Source: Ancylobacter amanitiformis (lineage in GTDB: Bacteria > Pseudomonadota > Alphaproteobacteria > Rhizobiales > Xanthobacteraceae). From it: a stretch of 64,000 bases of DNA. The DNA lies in contig NZ_JAUSVR010000013.1 of assembly GCF_030814815.1 (NCBI RefSeq), positions 1 to 64,000 on the forward strand, written 5' to 3'. A program made the position numbers and the translations under genes. Below the pieces are notes generated by a model, which saw nothing but the letters and a program-made list of their open reading frames with translations, was not told the DNA's origin and did no database searches. This document shows positions 25,843 to 34,557 of this stretch, piece after piece (within the stretch, counting starts at the first letter, position 1; every line of letters starts with the position of its first letter).

Positions 25843-26874
25843 ATGCGCTATCGCCAACTCGGCCCCTCGGGGCTTTTCGTTTCCGAACTCTGCCTCGGCA
25901 CCATGACTTTCGGCGGCAGCGACGGGTTCTGGGGCCAGATCGGCCAGCTCCGCCAGGAGGAAGCCGACGCGCTGGTGAAGACCGCTGTCGACGCCGGCGT
26001 GAACTTCATCGACACCGCCAATGTCTATGCGGGAGGGATGAGCGAGCGCATTCTCGGCAATGCCATCCGCAATCTCGGGCTGGCTCGCGACGACCTCGTC
26101 ATCGCCACCAAGGTGCTCGGCCCGATGGGCGAGGGCCCGAACGCGCGCGGCGCCTCGCGCAAGCACGTTCTCGACCAGTGCAAGGCGAGCCTGACGCGCC
26201 TGCAGCTCGACCATATCGACCTCTACCAGATCCACGGCTTCGACCCGGCGACGCCGCTGGTCGAAACGCTGGAGGCGCTCGACACGCTCGTGCGGCACGG
26301 CCATGTCCGCTATATCGGCCTGTCCAACTGGGCGGCATGGCAGATCGTCAAGGCGATCGGCATCGCCGAGGCACGCCGGCTGGCGCCGATCCTGTCGCTG
26401 CAGGCCTATTACACGCTGGCCGGCCGCGACCTCGAGCGCGAGATCGTGCCGATGCTGAAATCCGAAGGGCTGGGGCTGATGGTGTGGAGCCCGCTCGCCG
26501 GCGGCCTGCTCTCGGGCAAGTACAGCCGCGCCGACGAGGCCTCCGGCGAGGGGCGACGCGCGAGTTTCGACTTCCCCCCGGTGGAGCGCGAACGCGGCTA
26601 TGGCGTGATCGACGCCATGCGGCCGATCGCGCGGGCGCACGGGGCGAGCGTCGCGCAGATCGCGCTCGCCTGGCTGCTGCACCAGAGCGTGGTCACCAGC
26701 GTGATCATCGGCGCCAAGCGGCCCGACCAGCTGGCCGACAATCTCGCGGCCACCGCGGTTCAGCTGTCGCCCGAGGATCTCGTCGCGCTCGATGCGGCCA
26801 GCGCGCTGCCGGCCGAGTATCCCGGCTGGATGCTGGAGCGCCAGGGCGCCTACCGCGCGCGCCCGGCCGGCTGA
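25843..26874 (+). CDS. Aldo/keto reductase
   Basis: 343 residues, TIM-barrel AKR. The tetrad is visible: Asp in NFIDTANVYAGGMSE with Tyr, Lys in VIATKVLGP and His in DLYQIHGFD. NADPH contacts lie in VIIGAKRPDQLADN. The YhdN/YdjG-like length and the LGTMTFGG start are typical. It reduces aldehydes or ketones in the cytosol. Divergent from the AraC gene and convergent with the amidase operon (16-base gap). Confidence 0.9.
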   Translation: MRYRQLGPSGLFVSELCLGTMTFGGSDGFWGQIGQLRQEEADALVKTAVDAGVNFIDTANVYAGGMSERILGNAIRNLGLARDDLVIATKVLGPMGEGPNARGASRKHVLDQCKASLTRLQLDHIDLYQIHGFDPATPLVETLEALDTLVRHGHVRYIGLSNWAAWQIVKAIGIAEARRLAPILSLQAYYTLAGRDLEREIVPMLKSEGLGLMVWSPLAGGLLSGKYSRADEASGEGRRASFDFPPVERERGYGVIDAMRPIARAHGASVAQIALAWLLHQSVVTSVIIGAKRPDQLADNLAATAVQLSPEDLVALDAASALPAEYPGWMLERQGAYRARPAG

Positions 26875-26890
26875 GCGGGCCGGCGGGTGC

Positions 26891-28222
26891 TCAGGCTATC
26901 AGCGCCCGCTCGACCCATGCCGCGCCGGCGAGCAGGTCGTCGTCCCGCCCCGGCGCGGCGCAGATCAGGGTAGAGAATGGCAGCCCGTCGGCCGTTCGCC
27001 CGGTCGGCAGGGCAACGCCCGGCATGTCGAGGAAGCTCGCCACCATGGTCAGCGCCAGCGTCGCGACATTGACCTGCGCGAACAGCAGCGGATCGGCCTC
27101 CAGCGGCGCCAGCGGCGGCGCGACATGCCGAACGGTGGGCAGCAGAAGAAGCGCCCCGTCGAGCGCCGCGGCGAGCGCGCGCATCTCCCGCGCCCGGATC
27201 GCCATCAGCTCGGCGGCGGCCTCGGCGGAGATGCGCGCCGCGCCGTCGAGCCGGCTCACCACGCGCGGATCGATGAGGTCGCGTTGCGGGCCGGTCAGTG
27301 TCTCCAGGTGCAGCGCCCGCGCCTCATAGGCACCGAGCCAGCCGAGCCGCGCGATCGCCTCCCGCGCGCGATGCCAGGGCTCTATGCGCTGGCGGCGGAC
27401 GGGCGCCTGCCGCGACAGCTGTGCAATGACCGCCTCGACATGCGCCCGCACCGGGGCGGTGATCTCGGGATCGTCGAGAAGCACATCATCGACCACGATG
27501 GTGGGACGCGCGGGCACAAGGGGCGCCGCCACCTGCCCGCGCATCGCCGCGTCCATGATGGCGCAATCGGCCACGCTGCCGGCCAGCGGGCCGAGACTGT
27601 CGAGGCTCCCGGCCAGCGGGAACACGCCGGTCATGTCATACCGCGCCTGCGAGGCCTTGTAGCCGACGCAGCCGGTGAAGGCGGCGGGCACCCGCACCGA
27701 ACCCGCCGTATCGGTGCCGATCGCGGCCGCCACCATGCCGCGCTGCACCGCGACCGCCGAGCCGGAGGAGGAGCCGCCGGGCATGCGCGGCTCGTTCACC
27801 GGCAGATCGGCGGTCGGCGTGCCGAAATGCGGGTTGGCGCCGAGGCCGGAAAAGGCGAACTCGCTCAGATTGGTCTTGCCGAGGGCAATGAAGCCGAGCC
27901 GCCGCGTCGCCGCGACGACAGGGGCATCCACGGTGGCCGGCGCGACATCGGCGCGCGTGCGCGAGCCGGCGCTGGTGCGCGTGCCGGCAATGTCGAACAG
28001 GTCCTTCCAGGCGATCGGTATGCCGTCATAAGGGCTGAGCGGGCGCCCCTGCGCCCGGCGGCGGCGGGCGGCATGGGCCTCGGCCAGCGCGGTTTCCGCC
28101 ATCAGCGTTATGAATACGCTCTCGCATCCCCGCGCCCGGTCCAGCGCGCGCTCCACCAGTTGCACCGAATCGGTTCGCCCCGTGGCAAGCGCGGCTGCGA
28201 GGGTATCGAGGGTTTCCGCCAT
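26891..28222 (-). CDS. Amidase (amidase-signature family)
   Basis: 443 residues from the ATG at 28222. The Ser-Ser-Lys triad is in place: Lys in IPIAWKDLFDIAG, the glycine/serine run MPGGSSSGSAVAV and the nucleophilic Ser in GTDTAGSVRVPA. Family members hydrolyse amides, half-amides, ureido acids or malonamates. It is the last gene of the long minus-strand importer operon, 74 bases after the RraA-like gene. Its place after a cyclic-imidase-like gene suggests a half-amidase role (inference). Confidence 0.87.
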   Translation of the reverse strand: MAETLDTLAAALATGRTDSVQLVERALDRARGCESVFITLMAETALAEAHAARRRRAQGRPLSPYDGIPIAWKDLFDIAGTRTSAGSRTRADVAPATVDAPVVAATRRLGFIALGKTNLSEFAFSGLGANPHFGTPTADLPVNEPRMPGGSSSGSAVAVQRGMVAAAIGTDTAGSVRVPAAFTGCVGYKASQARYDMTGVFPLAGSLDSLGPLAGSVADCAIMDAAMRGQVAAPLVPARPTIVVDDVLLDDPEITAPVRAHVEAVIAQLSRQAPVRRQRIEPWHRAREAIARLGWLGAYEARALHLETLTGPQRDLIDPRVVSRLDGAARISAEAAAELMAIRAREMRALAAALDGALLLLPTVRHVAPPLAPLEADPLLFAQVNVATLALTMVASFLDMPGVALPTGRTADGLPFSTLICAAPGRDDDLLAGAAWVERALIA

Positions 28223-28296
28223 GACCGGCTCCGGCAAATGAGGGACGGCATCGGCCAGCGGCAGGCGCCGGCCGAACCGATGTGTCAGACGATGTG

Positions 28297-29010
28297 TCAG
28301 ACGTGGCCGTATTTTGCCAGCGCGTCGGCGAGCGGGAGGCCATTGGCCAGTTCGGCGCGGATAGCCTCCTCGGTGCGGGTGAGCCGCTCGGCCTCGACCA
28401 GCACGGTCTCGACCACCTGGGCGGGAATAACGATCACCCCATCCTCGTCGCCGAGCAGGAAATCCCCGGGGGAGACCTCCACCATGCGGCTGGTCGCCCC
28501 GCGCATCACCACCGGCACCTGCCAGGCATTGACCTTCCAGCGGCCGATCGACTGGGTCGGGGTGCGGTAGCGCGCGAAGACGGGAAAGCCGTGCTGGCCG
28601 ATCCAGCGTATGTCGCGGATACCGCCGTCGATCACCGCGCCGACGCAGCCGCGCTCCTTCATGCCCAGCGCGATCAGCTCGCCGAAATAGCACACGCCCT
28701 CGCCGTCGCCGCTCCACACGGTGATCTCGTCCGGGCCGACGCCGTGGCACGCCTTCATCTTCTCCGCGTCGCCGCCGAGCGGATAGGGCGTCTTCTGGCC
28801 GCGGATCGTGTAGGCCCAGCCGGCGACGCGGTCATGCTGCGCCGGATAGGGCGCGAAATCGGCGGCGAGGCTCTGGTCCATGAATCCGAGCGTGTCGAGC
28901 ACGTCGGCGACGTTGGAGGTGTCGACGGCGAGGTAGCGGCGGCGGATATCGGCCTTCTGCTCGGGCGAGAAGGAAGGCGAGAGGGCCGGCATGTCGGGCG
29001 TTGTGGTCAT
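28297..29010 (-). CDS. RraA-like protein (HMG/oxaloacetate aldolase-decarboxylase family)
   Basis: 237 residues from the ATG at 29010. The fold is RraA/class II pyruvate aldolase-like: TSNVADVLDTLGF, GVGPDEITVW, GELIALGMKERGCVGAVIDG then GIRDIRWI, and GDEDGVIVIPAQ. The Arg-Asp pair in GGIRD binds a divalent metal and keto-acid in HMG aldolases that also decarboxylate oxaloacetate. In this operon with aspartate dehydrogenase, an oxaloacetate-to-pyruvate step is an attractive guess, not shown. Starts 19 bases after the SDR stop. Confidence 0.82.
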   Translation of the reverse strand: MTTTPDMPALSPSFSPEQKADIRRRYLAVDTSNVADVLDTLGFMDQSLAADFAPYPAQHDRVAGWAYTIRGQKTPYPLGGDAEKMKACHGVGPDEITVWSGDGEGVCYFGELIALGMKERGCVGAVIDGGIRDIRWIGQHGFPVFARYRTPTQSIGRWKVNAWQVPVVMRGATSRMVEVSPGDFLLGDEDGVIVIPAQVVETVLVEAERLTRTEEAIRAELANGLPLADALAKYGHV

Positions 29011-29029
29011 GTGGGAGTTCCTCCGACGA

Positions 29030-29815
29030 TCAGATGTTCTGCAGGTAGCCGCCATCGACCCGGATCACCGAGCCGGTGATATAGGCGGCGCGGGTGCTGG
29101 CGAGGAAGGCGACGGCGTCGGCATATTCCTCCGGCGTGCCGTAGCGGCCGACCGGAATGGCGCCGGTGCTCTGCGCGACGATGGCCTCCAGCGGGCGCCC
29201 TTCCCGTTTGGCCTTCTGCTCGTCGAGGAAGCGGATGCGGGCAGTGGCGATCCGGCCGGGCAGGATGACATTGGCGGTGACGCCATCCCCCGCCACCTCG
29301 CGCGCCAGCGTCTTCGACCAGCCGACAAGGGCGGAGCGCAGCGTGTTGGAGATGGCGAGATTGGGGATCGGCGCCACCACACCGGACGAGGTGGAGGTGA
29401 CGATGCGCCCCCATTTGCGCGCCCGCATGCCCGGCACCACGCAGTCGGTAAGGTGGATCACCGACAGCACCATGGCGCGGAACTGCGCCTCCCATACCTG
29501 CGGCTCCACCCCCTGCGCCGGACTGGGCGGCGGCCCGCCAGTATTGTTGACCAGCACGTCGACCGGGCCGAGCGCGGCCTCGATGGCCGCGACATGGGCT
29601 GCCGCCGCGCCGATATCGGCGAGGTTCCAGGCGAGGGAGAGACAGGTCGCGCCCCGCGCGTCCAGCTCCGCCCGCGTCACGTCGAGGGCCTCCGCGTCGA
29701 TGTCGACCAGCGCCAGCTTCGCCCCTTCCTCCGCCAGCGTGCGGGCGATGGCGCGGCCGAGCCCGCCGCCGGCACCGAGAACCAGCGCCGTGCGTCCGTT
29801 CAATCCGAGATCCAT
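29030..29815 (-). CDS. SDR with substituted catalytic Tyr/Lys
   Basis: 261 residues. The Rossmann motif LVLGAGGGLGRAIA and VLVNNTGGPP mark a FabG-like SDR, and the C-terminal YITGSVIRVDGG is conserved. The usual YxxxK is replaced: the segment reads LAISNTLRSALVGWSKTLAR, with Ser/Asn and Arg where Tyr and Lys belong. A subgroup of 3-oxoacyl-reductase-like SDRs shares this, so the protein may use different chemistry or be regulatory. It sits between the RraA-like and aspartate dehydrogenase genes (12-base gap). Confidence 0.85.
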   Translation of the reverse strand: MDLGLNGRTALVLGAGGGLGRAIARTLAEEGAKLALVDIDAEALDVTRAELDARGATCLSLAWNLADIGAAAAHVAAIEAALGPVDVLVNNTGGPPPSPAQGVEPQVWEAQFRAMVLSVIHLTDCVVPGMRARKWGRIVTSTSSGVVAPIPNLAISNTLRSALVGWSKTLAREVAGDGVTANVILPGRIATARIRFLDEQKAKREGRPLEAIVAQSTGAIPVGRYGTPEEYADAVAFLASTRAAYITGSVIRVDGGYLQNI

Positions 29816-29827
29816 GATGCTGGCTTT

Positions 29828-30688
29828 CTACGATCCGACCCGCAGCGGCGCGTTGAGCTTGCGCAGGTAGGAAATCACCGAGAGCGCGGTGATGCGCCCG
29901 GTCTTGGGATTGTCGGTCGGCACATTGGCGATCGACATGGTGAAGCTGGCCGAATCCGCGTCGACCTCGATCGTGTGGGTGTTGCGGGTGAGCGCGGGAT
30001 CGGCCCAGATTTCCAGCCGGGTTCGGTCCGGCCCGATGCCGGCCAGCGCCAGCGCCACCGCGACATTGAGATTGGCGGGAAAGCCGATGGCGGCCTCGCG
30101 CGGGGTGCCGTCGAACACGCGCAGCGGCTCGGTGATATCCTCGATGGCGATGGCGTGCTGGGCGAGATAGGGGGCGCCGACCAGCCCCTTCACCGGCTTG
30201 CGGGTGATCATGCGCACCGAGCGGATGTCGCCCTCCGCCGCCGCGGTCACGGCATCGAGCCCGATCAGCGCGCCGGTCGGCACGACGATCTGGCCGCCAT
30301 GTTCGCGGGCGAGATCGAGCAGTCCCTGATGGGCGAGGATCGCGCCGGAAGAGAGCACGATAACCGTCTTGCCCGCCCGCAGGAACGGTTCGGCAATGGC
30401 GGGCAGCAGCGCCGCCGGCGCGCATTCGACGACGATGTCGGCCAGCGCCTCCAGCTCCTCGATCGCCACCACGGGCACCTTGTGCGCCAGCGAGGCGAGA
30501 CGCTCGGCGGCCCTGGCGCGGTCATGGGCGGAAACGGCGGCGAGCACGCAGCCGGGCAGGCCGGCATCCAGCGCGCGGGCGATGCGCAGGCCGACGGCGC
30601 CGAGGCCGGCAATGGCGACGCGCCGCACGCCCCGGCGGGAGAGAGCGGCCGAGGGCGCGGACGCCGGTTCGGTAGGGGGGGAACTCAT
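29828..30688 (-). CDS. nadX: Aspartate dehydrogenase
   Basis: 286 residues from the ATG at 30688, overlapping the preceding stop by 4 bases. N-terminal Rossmann (VRRVAIAGLGAVGLRIARAL). The C-terminal domain carries the family hallmark FPANLNVAVALALAGIGPDR and ADPALTRNTHTIEVD. The enzyme oxidises L-aspartate to iminoaspartate with NAD(P), which hydrolyses to oxaloacetate or feeds NAD synthesis. In a catabolic operon, degradation is the more likely direction. Disordered Pro/Ala-rich N-terminal 17 residues. Confidence 0.88.
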   Translation of the reverse strand: MSSPPTEPASAPSAALSRRGVRRVAIAGLGAVGLRIARALDAGLPGCVLAAVSAHDRARAAERLASLAHKVPVVAIEELEALADIVVECAPAALLPAIAEPFLRAGKTVIVLSSGAILAHQGLLDLAREHGGQIVVPTGALIGLDAVTAAAEGDIRSVRMITRKPVKGLVGAPYLAQHAIAIEDITEPLRVFDGTPREAAIGFPANLNVAVALALAGIGPDRTRLEIWADPALTRNTHTIEVDADSASFTMSIANVPTDNPKTGRITALSVISYLRKLNAPLRVGS

Positions 30689-31611
30689 GTCTGCGGGCCC
30701 TGGGTGGGGGAAGCATTTGGCGTTTGGAGATGGTCGGGCGCGGGGAACAGCGAGGCGTAGTGCTGCGCGCAGGCGCCCGCGGTGGTGAACCAGATCTTGT
30801 CGCGGTGGCGGGCGAGCGCCTCCATCACCCGGCGGAACTGCCGCAGGCGGAAGGGCTGGCCGACGATGAAGGTGTGGATGGTGATGCCGTAGACGAGCGG
30901 CTGGCGCTCCGATTGCGCCAGCATCTCCTCCAGATTGTCGATCGCCATGTCGGCGAAGGCGCTGGCGGTGCCATCGTGCAGCACCACCATCGGCACGTCG
31001 TTGACCTCGTGCGGATAGGGCATGGCCAGCAGCGGGCCCCCGGCGGTCTTCATCCAGACCGGCTGGTCGTCGATCGGCCAGTCCAGGGTGTAGCCGTAGC
31101 CGGCCTGCGCCAGCAGGTCCTCGGTGCGCGCGCTGGGATGCGCGCCGGGGCTCATCCAGCCGGCGGGGGGCGTGCCCTCCTCCGCGCGGATGCGCGCCGT
31201 CACCCCGGCGATGAGCGCGCGCTCGCTCGCCTCGTCCATGCCATTCGGATGCTCGGAATTGGTGCGGCCATGGGCCACGATCTCGTCGCCGCGCCGGCGA
31301 TGGGCGGCGACGAGTTCCGGGCAATGATCGTAGCAGGCGCTGTTGAGCAGCACGGTCAGCGGCAGGCCGTATTCCTCGAACAGCTCGATCAGCCGCCAGC
31401 CGCCGACCCGGTTGCCATATTCGCGCCAGCCCCAATTATAGGAATTGGGGTGGGCGAGCCCGGGCGAATAGGCGAGGCCGAGCCCGGAGCCATAGGCGAA
31501 ATGCTCCACGCACAGCGCGACATAGACGGCGAGGCGCTTGCCTCCCGGCCAGGAAAAATCCGGCCGGGCGGAAATGGGCGAATAGGCGAAGCGGTCATGG
31601 GACGGCAGCAT
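30685..31611 (-). CDS. Polysaccharide-deacetylase-family hydrolase (PuuE/cyclic-imidase-like)
   Basis: 308 residues. NodB-homology fold without signal peptide: KRLAVYVALCVEHFAYGSG, SACYDHCPELVAAHRRRGDE, VAHGRTNSEHPNGM and TIHTFIVGQPFR. This cytosolic branch includes PuuE allantoinase and bacterial cyclic-imide hydrolase rather than true polysaccharide deacetylases. Presence next to an amidase and aspartate dehydrogenase supports a cyclic amide or imide substrate (inference). It follows the binding-protein gene by 17 bases and overlaps the aspartate dehydrogenase start. Confidence 0.78.
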   Translation of the reverse strand: MLPSHDRFAYSPISARPDFSWPGGKRLAVYVALCVEHFAYGSGLGLAYSPGLAHPNSYNWGWREYGNRVGGWRLIELFEEYGLPLTVLLNSACYDHCPELVAAHRRRGDEIVAHGRTNSEHPNGMDEASERALIAGVTARIRAEEGTPPAGWMSPGAHPSARTEDLLAQAGYGYTLDWPIDDQPVWMKTAGGPLLAMPYPHEVNDVPMVVLHDGTASAFADMAIDNLEEMLAQSERQPLVYGITIHTFIVGQPFRLRQFRRVMEALARHRDKIWFTTAGACAQHYASLFPAPDHLQTPNASPTQGPQT

Positions 31612-31628
31612 GGAAGGCTCCAGATCGA

Positions 31629-32582
31629 TCAGGGGCGATAGTCGGCCGGGGCGACGACGAGGCTGAGATCGATGCTGCCGACATTGTCGGGCGTGACAAG
31701 CACGGCCGGCGTCACCACCTTAGCGTCCACCTTGCCCTTGGTGGCGGCGGCGACCGCCTGATCCAGCGCCGCCTTGCCCTGCGCGACGATCTGCTGGATC
31801 GAGGTACAGGCGAGATCGCCGTCCTTCAGCATCTGCTGCGCGGTCGGCGACAGGTTGGAGGCCGAGACCTTCACCGTCCCCTTGCCCGACGCCTTCAGCG
31901 CCGAGACCACGCCGGCCGCCATGTCATCGGTGGCGCTGTAGACGCCGGCGAGATCCGGGAAGCGCTGGATCCAGTCCTCGGCGGTGGTCAGCGCAGCGTT
32001 GCGGTTGTCCGCGAGGCGGGATTCCGCGACGATCGTCACATTGGGGGCGACCTTGGCGAGCGTTTCCCGGAACCCTTGCGCGCGCAGGTCCGACCAGGCC
32101 TGTCCGGCCGGGCCCGCCATCATCGCCACCTCACCCTTGCCGCCGATGGCTTTCGCCAGGCACTCCGCCTGCAACTTGCCCATGTCGTAATGATCGGCGC
32201 TGACGACGGCGGCGAGCGTGGGCGTGTTGGGCGGCGAGGAGATGCCGATGACCGGAATACCGGCGGCGACCGCCCGCTCGACGATGGCCTTCACCGCATC
32301 GCCATTGGTCGCGCCGACGATGATGGCATCGACCTTTCGCTGGATAAGGTCCTGGATCTGCGAGATCTGCTGGCTGGAATTGCCATCGCCCCCGGCGCTG
32401 AGCGTCACCAGCCTGGCCTTGTCGGCCTTGGCCGCGGTGTCGACGCCGTACAGCACGGAGATCCAGAAGGACGAGCCGAGATTGGGCACGGAAACGCCGA
32501 TCACCGGCCCGGCGGCGCGTGCGGGAGCGAGGGCGGCGGCGAGCAGAAGGGCAGCGAGGGAGGCGGCACGGAACAGCTTCAT
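31629..32582 (-). CDS. ABC importer substrate-binding protein (RbsB-like)
   Basis: 317 residues with a Sec signal (MKLFRAASLAALLLAAALAP, cleavage near ARAA). The mature protein is a periplasmic-binding type 1 fold of the sugar-binding cluster: VIGVSVPNLGSSFWISVLYG, DLIQRKVDAIIVGATNGDAV, GIPVIGISSPPN and VYSATDDMAAGVVSAL. Ligands are usually sugars but also autoinducers and other polar molecules. It follows the permease with a 4-base overlap, so it belongs to the importer encoded by the next three genes. Substrate not deducible. Confidence 0.88.
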   Translation of the reverse strand: MKLFRAASLAALLLAAALAPARAAGPVIGVSVPNLGSSFWISVLYGVDTAAKADKARLVTLSAGGDGNSSQQISQIQDLIQRKVDAIIVGATNGDAVKAIVERAVAAGIPVIGISSPPNTPTLAAVVSADHYDMGKLQAECLAKAIGGKGEVAMMAGPAGQAWSDLRAQGFRETLAKVAPNVTIVAESRLADNRNAALTTAEDWIQRFPDLAGVYSATDDMAAGVVSALKASGKGTVKVSASNLSPTAQQMLKDGDLACTSIQQIVAQGKAALDQAVAAATKGKVDAKVVTPAVLVTPDNVGSIDLSLVVAPADYRP

Positions 32583-33559
32583 CGGAACGTCCCTTTCGGT
32601 GGGGAGAGGCGGGATAGGCGCGTGAGGAAGGAGCGAAGGCCGGCATCCATCAGCCCGGAGGCAATGATCACGGCGCCGACGGCGATCTGGGCGATGAAGG
32701 GCGAGACGCCGGAAAGGTTGAGCCCGGTGAGCACCACCTGCACGAAGGTGGCCCCCGCGAGCACCGCCCACACATTGGCGCGCCCGCCGGCCAGCATGGT
32801 GCCGCCAATGACCGCGGCGGCGATCGACTGCAGTTCCATGCCCGCGCCCTCGGTGGGAAGCCCGGCACCGGCACGGGCGGTCATCAGCGCACCGGCAAGG
32901 CCGGCAAAGGCGCCGCACAGCTGGTAGGCGCTCATCTCGATGCGCCACGGCACCGCGCCGACCAGCGCCACCGCCTCGGGGTTGGAGCCGAGCATCAGGA
33001 TGCGCCGGCCGACCAGCATGTGGCGCAGCACGACATGGGCGAGGCCGACCGCGGCAAGTGCCGCCCAGCCGAGCGGGGGCAGGCCGGCGACCGCGTCGAA
33101 GGACAGGCCGGCGGCGCGCGCCGCCTCTTCCAGCGGCACCACCTGTCCGTCATCGCTGACCAGCAGCGCGAGACCCTTCACCGCCAGCAGCGTGCCGAGC
33201 GTGGCGACGATCGGCTGGAAGCGCGCCCGGCCGATCAGCCAGCCATTGACGGTTCCGCAGGCAAGGCCGACCGGCACGGCCACGAGCAGCCCCGGCAGGC
33301 CGACGGCATTGGCGGCCATCGCCCCCAGCGTGCCCGACAGCGCCGCGACCGCGCCGACCGAGATGTCGAAGCCGCGTGCGGCGATGGCGAACATCTGCCC
33401 CACCGCCAGCAGAGCAAGGATCCAGATCTGCCCGGCCATGCTCAGCCCGTTGTCGAGCGAGAGGAAGCCGGGGCTGGCGAGGCCGAACAGGCCGGCGGCG
33501 AGGACAATGGCGGCGGGCGCCACCAGGAAGCGGGCACGGCCCGTGGAGCGCGGGGTCAT
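32579..33559 (-). CDS. ABC importer permease (RbsC-like), second of two
   Basis: 326 residues with about nine hydrophobic helices, of the RbsC/XylH type: GQMFAIAARGFDISVGAVAA contains the conserved D-S-V-G motif and LQSIAAAVIGGTMLAGGRAN is the cytoplasmic coupling loop. Overlaps its neighbours by 4 bases on each side (ATGA). With the preceding permease it should form a heterodimeric channel, an arrangement seen in Lsr- and Nup-type carriers rather than single-permease ribose systems. Confidence 0.88.
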   Translation of the reverse strand: MTPRSTGRARFLVAPAAIVLAAGLFGLASPGFLSLDNGLSMAGQIWILALLAVGQMFAIAARGFDISVGAVAALSGTLGAMAANAVGLPGLLVAVPVGLACGTVNGWLIGRARFQPIVATLGTLLAVKGLALLVSDDGQVVPLEEAARAAGLSFDAVAGLPPLGWAALAAVGLAHVVLRHMLVGRRILMLGSNPEAVALVGAVPWRIEMSAYQLCGAFAGLAGALMTARAGAGLPTEGAGMELQSIAAAVIGGTMLAGGRANVWAVLAGATFVQVVLTGLNLSGVSPFIAQIAVGAVIIASGLMDAGLRSFLTRLSRLSPPKGTFR

Positions 33560-34557
33560 CGGCCCCTCCTCCGCGCGAGGCGGGCCAGCGCCGCCCAGTC
33601 CTTCTGCAGGCCCACGGCGGCCAGCACCGCAAGCCCGAGCAGCACCAGCTGCCAGGCCACCGGCAGGTTGATGAGCACCACGGCGTTGTTCAGCATCGCC
33701 ACGGTGAGCACGCCGAAGACCACTTGCGACACCCGCCCCCGCCCGCCGGAGAGCGGCAGCCCGCCAATGGCGCAGGCGGCGATGGTCTCGAAGGGCAGGT
33801 TCGGCGCGAGCGCGGGCTGGCCGGAGGCGACGCGGCTGGTCAGGATGATCGCCCCGACCGCGCAGAAGGCCCCGGCCACGGCATAGCCGAGCGTAGTGAT
33901 GCGCGTGACATCGAGCCCGGCGAGGCGCGCGGCGACCGGGTTGGCGCCGACATGGTACCAGAGCCGGCCGATGCGCCCATGCGCCAGCATCAGGTGCAGC
34001 GCCGCGCAAGCGAGAAGCGCGGCCAGGATCGGCACCGGCACCCCGAGCACGCGCCCGCGCGCCGGCCAGGAAAAGGCGGCCGAGGGCGGCGCGTCGATCG
34101 GCAGGCCGCCGACCAGCCAGGCGGCGGCGCCCGAGGCCATCATCAGCGTGCCGAGCGTGACGATGACCGGCGGCAGCGCGAGGCGGCCGACCAGAAACCC
34201 GTTCACCGCGCCGATGGCGATCACGCTCGCCCCGCCCGCCGCGAGGCCGCCGACCGGCCCGAGAGCGGGCAGCGCCGTCACCGTCACCACGCTGGCCAGC
34301 GCGGCGGACGCGCCGAAGGAAAATTCGATGCCGCCGAGAAGGATCACCACGGCCTGCCCGCAGGCGACGACGCAGAGAATGGAGGCGACGCGCAGCACGT
34401 TCTCGATATTGCCGAAGCTGGCAAAGCGCGGCACGAAGGCGCAGCACAGCAGAAACAGGCCGAGGCAGACCAGCGCCACCGCCGGCGGGCGGGCGAGGCG
34501 CGGAAGGCCCCGGCGGCCGGGCAGCCCGGGTGTGTCGGGCAGGCGTTTCGTCCTCAT
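33556..34557 (-). CDS. ABC importer permease (RbsC-like), first of two
   Basis: 333 residues, multi-spanning inner-membrane protein of the RbsC family. Motifs: GQAVVILLGGIEFSFGASAA and the coupling loop FETIAACAIGGLPLSGGRGR. The usual Asp of the DxSVG motif is Glu-Phe-Ser-Phe here. Overlaps the ATPase stop and the next permease start by 4 bases each. Confidence 0.87.
   Translation of the reverse strand: MRTKRLPDTPGLPGRRGLPRLARPPAVALVCLGLFLLCCAFVPRFASFGNIENVLRVASILCVVACGQAVVILLGGIEFSFGASAALASVVTVTALPALGPVGGLAAGGASVIAIGAVNGFLVGRLALPPVIVTLGTLMMASGAAAWLVGGLPIDAPPSAAFSWPARGRVLGVPVPILAALLACAALHLMLAHGRIGRLWYHVGANPVAARLAGLDVTRITTLGYAVAGAFCAVGAIILTSRVASGQPALAPNLPFETIAACAIGGLPLSGGRGRVSQVVFGVLTVAMLNNAVVLINLPVAWQLVLLGLAVLAAVGLQKDWAALARLARRRGR

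Noticed and set aside
26792..28570. 592-codon plus-strand frame
   Set aside because: Antisense to the amidase and RraA-like genes; Arg/Gly/His-rich as expected for a shadow.
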